Assembly: GCA_902803125.1 (NCBI GenBank)
Contig: CADCOZ010000052.1
Location: 1-7,810, forward strand
From: an uncultured Ruminococcus sp.
Lineage (GTDB): Bacteria > Bacillota > Clostridia > Oscillospirales > Acutalibacteraceae
DNA length: 7,810 bases
Direction of reading: 5' to 3'
This document shows positions 1 through 4,825 of this stretch, in pieces (within the stretch, counting starts at the first letter, position 1; each line of letters opens with the position of its first letter). Made by a program: the position numbers and the translations under genes. The notes under the pieces are model-generated. The model was not told the DNA's origin, did no database searches, and saw only the letters and a program-made list of their open reading frames with translations.

Positions 1-231
1 ACTTTCCTGCGGCTGACTGCTTTCCGATTGGGAACTTTCCGGTTCGCTGTCCGACTGAGAAGTCCCCGCAGACGATTCGTCCGCTTGTGACAACTCCTCC
101 ACCGCAGAGGGAGCCGACACCACAGACACACCGCTTTCGGAAGCCGTCCCCTGTGAGGAACCCGCACAGGCTGTCAGCCCGCCCAACAAAATGGCCATCG
201 CTAAACAAAGTGCTGTTTTCTTTCTGAACAT
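1..231 (-). CDS. Lipoprotein, N-terminal fragment (runs off left edge)
   Basis: The first 77 codons of a minus-strand gene are open to the window edge. The protein begins with a basic n-region (MFRKK), a hydrophobic core, and a lipobox LTAC with the lipidated cysteine at residue 22, so it should be exported by Sec, processed by signal peptidase II and anchored on the outer face of the membrane. From residue 23 on, the visible part is almost wholly a Ser/Glu/Gln/Ala-rich linker, the kind that usually separates the lipid anchor from a folded extracellular domain in Clostridia. That domain is outside the window, so function cannot be assigned; a solute-binding protein or a wall-associated domain are both possible. 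The start is supported by an AAAGGGTG ribosome binding site (239-246 on the plus strand, as its complement) seven bases upstream, and by a good promoter at 288-317. The open reading frame is too short to stand out without the signal peptide. Confidence 0.85.
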   Translation of the reverse strand, partial: MFRKKTALCLAMAILLGGLTACAGSSQGTASESGVSVVSAPSAVEELSQADESSAGTSQSDSEPESSQSESSQPQES

Positions 232-287
232 ACGTTTTCACCCTTTCTATATATTCCGGATCCGTAAACGTCAAAGTATCTGTTTAC

Positions 288-317
288 ATTATAATAAAGA
301 ACAGGCTGTGAAGTCAA
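288..317 (-). promoter_or_regulatory. Sigma-A promoter of the lipoprotein gene
   Basis: On the minus strand a -35 TTGACT (312-317) is followed by an 18-base spacer and a perfect -10 TATAAT (288-293). Transcription would begin near 281, giving a leader of about 50 bases before the lipoprotein ATG at 231. The spacer is one base longer than ideal; otherwise this is a strong housekeeping promoter. Confidence 0.7.
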
Positions 318-337
318 TCTCTCCTTATCGGTTCATC

Positions 338-366
338 TGACCGCTTCCCAGCGTCCCGAACGGTCA
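338..366. repeat. Inverted repeat TGACCG/CGGTCA upstream of lipoprotein promoter
   Basis: TGACCG (338-343) and CGGTCA (361-366) form a perfect six-base inverted repeat with 17 bases between them, ending about 20 bases upstream of the lipoprotein -35 element. There is no U-run on the 3' side in either direction that would make it a terminator (the plus-strand side is followed by a run of A). It could be an operator half-site pair, but nothing names the regulator, and a chance occurrence cannot be excluded. Confidence 0.3.
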
Positions 367-542
367 TAAAAAAATATACTGAGAAAAAGTTCTCCAAATC
401 CAACCATATTTTCTAAAACCGCATAATTTTTCACTTTTGAATGTCTGAAATACAGCTTTTTGACCGACAACTTCAACATTATGCATAAATCAATCTTTCA
501 AAATTCGTAATTTCTGATGATTCCCTATCATGGTTAAAGGAA

Positions 543-571
543 TTGACTTTAACAGCGTAAAGTTTTATAAT
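543..571 (+). promoter_or_regulatory. Strong orphan sigma-A promoter facing the amidohydrolase 3' end
   Basis: TTGACT (543-548), a spacer of exactly 17 bases, and a perfect TATAAT (566-571) form the best promoter match in the window, preceded by an AT-rich stretch that could act as an UP element. It points rightwards, yet the next 80 bases hold no credible gene and beyond 653 the minus-strand amidohydrolase begins. The transcript, starting near 578, would therefore be a small RNA, an antisense RNA to the amidohydrolase, or a very long leader for the transporter gene at 1638. Confidence 0.65.
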
Positions 572-653
572 GGATAAGTGATTTCTGCCGTGAAAAGGGG
601 CATTTTATCGGTATTTTTGGTATCTCCTGCATAAAGGCGGACGGACAGAAGCC

Positions 654-1490
654 CTATTTCGCATATAAAAGCCTTTGGGCATTTTCATAGAGAATCAAGT
701 TTTTCTCTTGGTCGGTCAGTCCCTTCAGCTGTTTGAAATGCTCCGCAAAGGCCTGCTGACTGTTCCACGGGGAATCCGTAGCAAACAGTATTTTATCCGC
801 ACCGTGGTGCTTGATGACATACAGCACTTCTTCATCATCTGTATCACAATAGCTGCCCAGTGAACGGAACGAACAGCTGATATCAATGTAACAGTTCGTC
901 CCTATCAGGTATTGTTTGACATCTTCATACACATACATTCCGCCCAGATGGGCAAAAATGATAAAAGGCTCCTGCACCCCTGTCTGAGCGGTTACATAGG
1001 CCAGCACCTCCCGTGCTTTCTGCGGTGGACAGTGAATCACATCAAACGCCGGATCCACGCCGGCATGGGTCACCACCAATAAGCCGCGTTTGGCACATTC
1101 GCACAAAATAGTGAGATACCGCTCATCGTCAATAAAGGTGCCGGTATAGTCGGGGTGGATTTTGATGCCCCGAAAACCATTATCCTTCAGGTATTGCAGT
1201 TTTTCGGGAATGTTGTCATCATCGGGATGAATACCGCCGAAAGAAATCAAATCGTCATAAGTATCATTGATTTGTTTGGCAAAACGGTTGATGGTGTCGA
1301 ACTGTCCTTTGCGGGTCGCAACGGGCAAAATAACGGACTTGTCAACGCCGCCCTGCCGCATACTTTGCCGCAGACCGCTGACCGTGCCGTTGGTATAGGC
1401 TGTCACTTCCGGTGCATGGCTGTGCAGAGCCAAAAGGGTACGCTCGGCGATGGCGTCCGGGTAAACGTGGGTGTGAAAATCAATAATCAT
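654..1490 (-). CDS. Metal-dependent amidohydrolase (Amidohydro_2-like TIM barrel)
   Basis: This 278-residue protein has the hallmarks of the amidohydrolase superfamily. There is an N-terminal DFHTH (metal ligands His6 and His8) on the first strand, GIHP (His88), GIKIHP (Lys110, His112), VTHAG (His142), AHLGG (His181) and a C-terminal ATDSPW with the catalytic-type Asp239. The length fits the PF04909 family, which includes hydrolases and non-oxidative decarboxylases of aromatic acids such as ACMSD; the substrate cannot be read from the sequence. I chose the ATG at 1490 because the protein then starts directly at MIIDFHTH and has an AGGCGGT ribosome binding site seven bases upstream. The longer frame from 1571 adds 27 non-conserved residues and has no Shine-Dalgarno. 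The gene is divergent from the transporter cluster, sharing a 147-bp intergenic region, so co-regulation is possible but not shown. Confidence 0.88.
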   Translation of the reverse strand: MIIDFHTHVYPDAIAERTLLALHSHAPEVTAYTNGTVSGLRQSMRQGGVDKSVILPVATRKGQFDTINRFAKQINDTYDDLISFGGIHPDDDNIPEKLQYLKDNGFRGIKIHPDYTGTFIDDERYLTILCECAKRGLLVVTHAGVDPAFDVIHCPPQKAREVLAYVTAQTGVQEPFIIFAHLGGMYVYEDVKQYLIGTNCYIDISCSFRSLGSYCDTDDEEVLYVIKHHGADKILFATDSPWNSQQAFAEHFKQLKGLTDQEKNLILYENAQRLLYAK

Positions 1491-1497
1491 CTGCTTT

Positions 1498-1504
1498 ACC
1501 GCCT
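1498..1504 (-). promoter_or_regulatory. Ribosome binding site that sets the amidohydrolase start
   Basis: On the minus strand the sequence AGGCGGT, one mismatch from AGGAGGT, lies seven bases before the ATG at 1490. The upstream in-frame ATG at 1571 has nothing comparable, so translation from 1490 is favoured. Confidence 0.65.
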
Positions 1505-1520
1505 CATTACTTTCTGAAAT

Positions 1521-1588
1521 AATATGTGCCTGCTTTATGAACCAAACCGCTTTTTCAGCGGCAGGCAACATAGACTATAGCACATATT
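1521..1588. repeat. Nested inverted repeats between divergent genes
   Basis: Three inverted repeats are stacked in the divergent intergenic region. The outer one is AATATGTGC (1521-1529) with GCACATATT (1580-1588). The middle one is TGCCTGC (1527-1533) with GCAGGCA (1561-1567). The inner one is CCGCT (1547-1551) with AGCGG (1557-1561) around a five-base loop. The outer and middle arms overlap by three bases, so they cannot all pair fully at once, which suggests either alternative leader folds or operator half-sites. None is followed by a U-run, so termination is unlikely. Function is unknown. Confidence 0.45.
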
Positions 1589-1594
1589 TTTCAA
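1567..1594 (-). promoter_or_regulatory. Possible promoter of the amidohydrolase
   Basis: On the minus strand TTGAAA (1589-1594, five of six consensus bases) is separated by 16 bases from TATGTT (1567-1572, four of six). Transcription would start near 1560, giving a leader of about 70 bases that contains the inner hairpin. The -10 overlaps the spurious upstream ATG at 1571, which agrees with the start chosen at 1490. The match is moderate, so confidence is low. Confidence 0.3.
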
Positions 1595-1637
1595 ATAATA
1601 TTTCCTTTGAAGAAAAAAGGATGGAGGAGAAAAAACA

Positions 1638-3308
1638 ATGGATATGTTCATCAAAATCCTGTTTTTGGTGGTCTTCTTTGCCGTCATGATCGGTGTCGGC
1701 ATCTACTGCCGCAAACAGGCCACCAATGTCAACGGCTTCGTGCTGGGCAACCGGTCGGTTGGCCCGTGGCTGACCGCCTTTGCTTTTGGTACCTCGTACT
1801 TTTCAGCCGTTATTTTTGTCGGCTATGCCGGACAATTCGGCTGGCGGTTCGGTCTGGCTTCTACATGGATCGGTCTGGGCAACGCCTTTATCGGTTCCCT
1901 GCTGGCGTGGAACATTCTGGGACGGCGTACCCGTGTTATGACACAGCACCTCGATTCCGCCACCATGCCGGACTTCTTTGCCAAGCGGTATGATTCCAAG
2001 GCACTGAAAATTGCCGCCGCCGCTATTATCTTTATCTTCCTGATTCCCTATACCGCATCGCTGTATAACGGCTTGTCCCGTCTGTTTGAAATGGCGTTCG
2101 GTATTCCCTATACCTATTGCGTCCTTGCGATGGCGGCTCTGACCGGCGTTTATGTCGTTTTGGGCGGCTATATGGCAACGGCCATCAATGACTTTATCCA
2201 AGGCATTATCATGCTGGTCGGCATTGTGGCAGTGATTGCCGCTGTTATGCAGGTTAACGGCGGTCTGACCGAAAGTATCGCCAAATTATCGCAGGAAAGC
2301 ACCACCACCGCCGGCGGCAACGAATTCAACGGCGTTTTTGCCTCGTTCTTCGGGCCGGATATCTTCGGATTGATCGGCGTGGTTATCCTGACTTCCCTTG
2401 GTACTTGGGGTCTGCCGCAGATGGTGCAGAAATTCTATGCCATCAAGTCCGAAAAATCCATCAGCACCGGCACCATTGTTTCCACCATCTTTGCGATTAT
2501 CGTGGCCGGCGGCTGTTACTTCCTCGGCGGCTTTGGCCGTCTGTTCGGCACCGCAGGGGCTGACGGCAAGCCCGAAGGCGGCTATGACTCTGTTATCCCG
2601 TCCATGCTCGAAAACCTTCCCGCCGTGCTCATCGGCATTGTGGTGATTTTGGTGCTGTCTGCTTCCATGAGTACGCTGTCCAGCTTGGTGCTGACCTCCA
2701 GTTCCGTGCTGACAATGGACTTCATCGACCCTGTTTTCTGTGCGAAAAAAGGCATGGAAGAAAAGAGAAAGCTCCTTTGGATGCGGATTTTCATCGTGTT
2801 CTTTATCATTGTTTCAGCAGTGATTGCGATTGTACAGGCACAATCTCCGGTTATGTTCATTTCACAAATGATGGGTGTATCGTGGGGAGCCTTGGCCGGT
2901 GCCTTCTTAGCCCCGTTCCTCTATGGCTTGTACATGAAGCGTGTGCCGAGAATAGCTGTCTGGATCAACTTCGTTCTGGGTATCGGCATTTCACTGGCTT
3001 CCTTTGTCTGCAACATGGCCGGCATCAAGTTTGACAACGCCGTGCTGGAATATTTCAAGTCCCCCATCAACGCCGGTATGCTTGCCATGCTTCTCGGCCT
3101 TGTCCTGACACCGATTATTACACTGATTGCTCCCGCCAAGGACAAGGAACGGCAGGAAAGTATTTTCTCCTGCTACAATAAAAAGGTACTCGTTTCTTCC
3201 AAGCAGTCGATTATGGAAGAAGAGGAAGAACAGCCCGCTCCGGCTCCATCAGCCGCCAAAAAGTCCGCCAAACAAACCCCTAACAAAAAATCCAAAAAAA
3301 GGAAATGA
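1638..3308 (+). CDS. Sodium:solute symporter (SSS family)
   Basis: A 556-residue membrane protein of the sodium:solute symporter family (PutP/LeuT fold), importing a solute with Na+. I count about 13 hydrophobic segments, roughly at residues 4-22, 43-63, 72-95, 123-142, 157-176, 183-206, 240-258, 276-300, 322-350, 381-401, 408-431, 439-460 and 478-498, matching the family's 13-helix topology. The family signature region is YVVLGGYMATAINDFIQG (172-189). SASMSTLSS (341-349) aligns with the Na+-site Ser-Thr pair known from PutP (here Ser345, Thr346). Start: GGAGG at 1623-1627, ten bases before the ATG. Substrate is not readable, but the neighbours (aryl-CoA ligases, iorAB) suggest an aryl acid or other monocarboxylate. 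Odd feature: the last 33 residues form a low-complexity tail, first five Glu, then a Pro/Ala stretch, then a Lys-rich end, unlike the usual SSS C-terminus. Confidence 0.9.
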   Translation: MDMFIKILFLVVFFAVMIGVGIYCRKQATNVNGFVLGNRSVGPWLTAFAFGTSYFSAVIFVGYAGQFGWRFGLASTWIGLGNAFIGSLLAWNILGRRTRVMTQHLDSATMPDFFAKRYDSKALKIAAAAIIFIFLIPYTASLYNGLSRLFEMAFGIPYTYCVLAMAALTGVYVVLGGYMATAINDFIQGIIMLVGIVAVIAAVMQVNGGLTESIAKLSQESTTTAGGNEFNGVFASFFGPDIFGLIGVVILTSLGTWGLPQMVQKFYAIKSEKSISTGTIVSTIFAIIVAGGCYFLGGFGRLFGTAGADGKPEGGYDSVIPSMLENLPAVLIGIVVILVLSASMSTLSSLVLTSSSVLTMDFIDPVFCAKKGMEEKRKLLWMRIFIVFFIIVSAVIAIVQAQSPVMFISQMMGVSWGALAGAFLAPFLYGLYMKRVPRIAVWINFVLGIGISLASFVCNMAGIKFDNAVLEYFKSPINAGMLAMLLGLVLTPIITLIAPAKDKERQESIFSCYNKKVLVSSKQSIMEEEEEQPAPAPSAAKKSAKQTPNKKSKKRK

Positions 3309-3314
3309 TGCACC

Positions 3315-4616
3315 ATGATGTTCCAGAAAGACATTGAAACGCTCCCCAGAGCGGAAATTGAACGCATTCAGCTGGAACGGCTGAAACAAACCGTCAAGTA
3401 TTGCTATGACAATGTTCCGCTGTATCATCAGCGGCTGACCGACTGCGGTGTCGGCGATGGCTCCAAAATCAAGGAACTGTCTGATATCCAGTATATTCCT
3501 TTCACCACCAAGGACGATTTCCGTGACAACTATCCCTTTGGTCTGGCCGCTGTTCCGATGAAGGATATTGTCCGTATCCATGCTTCCTCCGGCACCACCG
3601 GCAAACCGACTGTTGGTGTCTACACCAAGGAAGACCTGAAAATCTGGGCGGATTTAGTGGCTCGTGTGGCCGTTGCCGGCGGCGTTACGGCAGATGACGT
3701 TATCCAAATCAGCTTTGGCTATGGTTTGTTCACCGGTGCTTTGGGTCTGCACTACGGCATGGAAAACATTGGTGCCACGGTCATTCCCGCTTCTTCGGGC
3801 AATACCGAAAAGCAGCTGATGATGATGCGTGACTACGGTGTCACCGGACTGGTGGCAACCCCTTCGTATGCTCTCTATCTGTCGGAAGCCGTAAAAGAAG
3901 CCGGTTATCCGCTGTCGGATTATAAACTGCGTTTGGGCATTCTCGGTTCCGAACCGTGTACGCCTGCCATGCGTTCCCAGATTGAAGCGAACTTCAACAT
4001 TCGTGTATCGGACAACTACGGCATGACGGAATTAGGCGGTCCCGGCGTATCCGGCGACTGTGAAGCCCGCAACGGTATGCACTTTGCCGAAGACCACTAT
4101 CTGCCCGAAATCATCAACCACGACACCGGCGAACGTCTGCCCGAAGGCGAAGTCGGCGAGCTGGTCATCACGACCCTGACCCGCAAAGCGATGCCCGTAC
4201 TCCGCTACCGTACCAAGGATATCACAAAAATCACCTATGAACCGTGTTCCTGCGGCCGCACCCATGCCCGCATGGCCAAAACTATGGGCAGAACCGATGA
4301 TATGCTGATCATCAAGGGCGTGAACGTGTTCCCGACCCAAATCGAGAACATTCTCATCAACATCAAGGATATTGCTCCCCACTATATGCTGATTATCACC
4401 CGTGAACACTTCAAGGACAGCCTTGAAATCAAAGTCGAGCTGGACAATGCCGAGCTTCTCGAAAACTACCAGCGTCTGAGCGACCTCAAAAAGCACATCG
4501 AAGCCAAAATGCAGTCCATTCTCGGCCTTCGCACCAAAGTCACCCTCGTAGCCCCCAAAACCATCGAACGCTTCCAAGGCAAAGCCAAACGCATTGTTGA
4601 CCTCCGCACCCAGTAA
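3315..4616 (+). CDS. paaK: Phenylacetate-CoA ligase family enzyme (AMP-forming), first copy
   Basis: A 433-residue member of the PaaK branch of adenylate-forming enzymes: arylacetate + ATP + CoA to arylacetyl-CoA + AMP + PPi, in the cytoplasm. Visible motifs are the phosphate loop SSGTTGKPT (91-99), FGYGLFTGALGLHYG (134-148), GSEPC (211-215), the adenine-site DNYGMTELGGPG (233-244), the hinge GRTDDMLIIKGVNVFP (325-340) and, near the end, the catalytic-type lysine in QGKAKR (Lys423). CSCG (311-314), preceded by Cys249, resembles the metal-binding cysteines of some PaaK proteins. Length is normal. The gene starts only six bases after the transporter stop, with AAAGGA at 3298-3303 as a weak ribosome binding site, so translational coupling is likely. 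The neighbouring iorAB genes make phenylacetate, 4-hydroxyphenylacetate or indoleacetate the likely substrates; exact specificity is inference. Confidence 0.92.
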   Translation: MMFQKDIETLPRAEIERIQLERLKQTVKYCYDNVPLYHQRLTDCGVGDGSKIKELSDIQYIPFTTKDDFRDNYPFGLAAVPMKDIVRIHASSGTTGKPTVGVYTKEDLKIWADLVARVAVAGGVTADDVIQISFGYGLFTGALGLHYGMENIGATVIPASSGNTEKQLMMMRDYGVTGLVATPSYALYLSEAVKEAGYPLSDYKLRLGILGSEPCTPAMRSQIEANFNIRVSDNYGMTELGGPGVSGDCEARNGMHFAEDHYLPEIINHDTGERLPEGEVGELVITTLTRKAMPVLRYRTKDITKITYEPCSCGRTHARMAKTMGRTDDMLIIKGVNVFPTQIENILINIKDIAPHYMLIITREHFKDSLEIKVELDNAELLENYQRLSDLKKHIEAKMQSILGLRTKVTLVAPKTIERFQGKAKRIVDLRTQ

Positions 4617-4618
4617 TG

Positions 4619-4690
4619 TTGGGGCTTTGCCCCAAACCCCACCGGGGGAAACCCTTTTTTCAAGTGAAAAAAGGTTTTTCCCCCGGACCC
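4619..4690. repeat. GC-rich palindromic intergenic repeat module
   Basis: Three bases after the paaK stop comes a perfect hairpin, TTGGGGC (4619-4625) with GCCCCAA (4629-4635) around TTT. After the spacer ACCCCA (4636-4641) follows a near-perfect 45-base palindrome: arm 4642-4661 pairs with 4666-4686 around an AAGT loop, with one unequal junction (CCC against GGTT). The block ends in ACCCCC. This arrangement of a GGGGC-TTT-GCCCC hairpin followed by C/G-run palindromes resembles dispersed intergenic repeats I recall from Clostridia genomes; that is recollection, not a search. It separates the ligase from iorA. Confidence 0.6.
4642..4686. terminator. Possible bidirectional or partial transcription terminator
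   Basis: The 45-base palindrome folds into one long hairpin. On the plus strand its core, ACCCTTTTTTC with GAAAAAAGG, is followed by TTTTT (4675-4679), which could work as an intrinsic terminator after the first ligase; on the minus strand the core is followed by GGGTTTCCCCC, a shorter U-run. Much of the U-run sits inside the longer stem, so strength is uncertain, and read-through into iorA may well occur. Confidence 0.4.
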
Positions 4691-4745
4691 CCTTCCTAAA
4701 AAAGCTGATTTTGTTGAATGGTGTCAGGTTGTCTTTCCTGCGGAC

Positions 4746-4774
4746 AGCCGTAAGGTCATTAGACCGGCTATTTT
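4746..4774 (+). promoter_or_regulatory. Bulged hairpin in the iorA leader (possible attenuator)
   Basis: AGCC (4746-4749) and GGTC (4754-4757) pair with GACC (4762-4765) and GGCT (4766-4769) around an ATTA loop, with GTAA (4750-4753) as a one-sided bulge; ATTTT follows at 4770-4774. The short, interrupted U-run makes it a weak terminator at best. No T-box consensus and no recognised riboswitch core was seen in this leader, and no convincing sigma-A promoter for iorA either. Confidence 0.3.
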
Positions 4775-4808
4775 CGTAAGGAATGAGGACAGACCCCCAA
4801 ACTAACCC

Positions 4809-4816
4809 AAGAGGTG
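4809..4816 (+). promoter_or_regulatory. Ribosome binding site that sets the iorA start
   Basis: AAGAGGTG ends nine bases before the ATG at 4826. An in-frame GTG at 4814 lies inside this Shine-Dalgarno sequence itself, so it is not a usable start; the ATG at 4826 also gives the family-typical opening MKELLIGN. Confidence 0.8.
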
Positions 4817-4825
4817 ATTCATTAC

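Larger units (their letters stand above)
232..653. other. AT-rich intergenic region, no gene seen
   Basis: This 422-bp gap separates the lipoprotein start from the amidohydrolase stop. It is clearly more AT-rich than the flanking genes, especially 365-520. It holds the lipoprotein promoter (288-317), an inverted repeat (338-366) and a plus-strand promoter (543-571). I found no convincing open reading frame with a ribosome binding site on either strand: the only start near the plus-strand promoter is a GTG at about 590 leading to a 14-codon frame without a Shine-Dalgarno sequence. No clear intrinsic terminator for the amidohydrolase was seen between 575 and 653. Confidence 0.6.

Noticed and set aside
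675..863. A 62-codon plus-strand frame, the only sizeable one after the orphan promoter
   Set aside because: It starts at TTG, has no ribosome binding site and is fully antisense to conserved amidohydrolase codons.
1491..1571. N-terminal extension of the amidohydrolase from the ATG at 1571
   Set aside because: No Shine-Dalgarno, the extension lies across inverted repeats and a likely -10 element, and the conserved protein begins at MIIDFHTH.
4594..4779. A 61-codon plus-strand frame over the palindromic repeat
   Set aside because: It overlaps the ligase end, consists mostly of translated repeat, and has no Shine-Dalgarno; such peptides are typical artefacts of this sort of repeat.
4814..4825. 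GTG start for iorA four codons upstream
   Set aside because: The GTG is part of the AAGAGGTG ribosome binding site of the ATG at 4826.
4617..4825. T-box or aromatic amino acid riboswitch ahead of iorA or the cluster
   Set aside because: I looked for the conserved T-box antiterminator sequence and a matching terminator here and in 1491-1637 and found neither.
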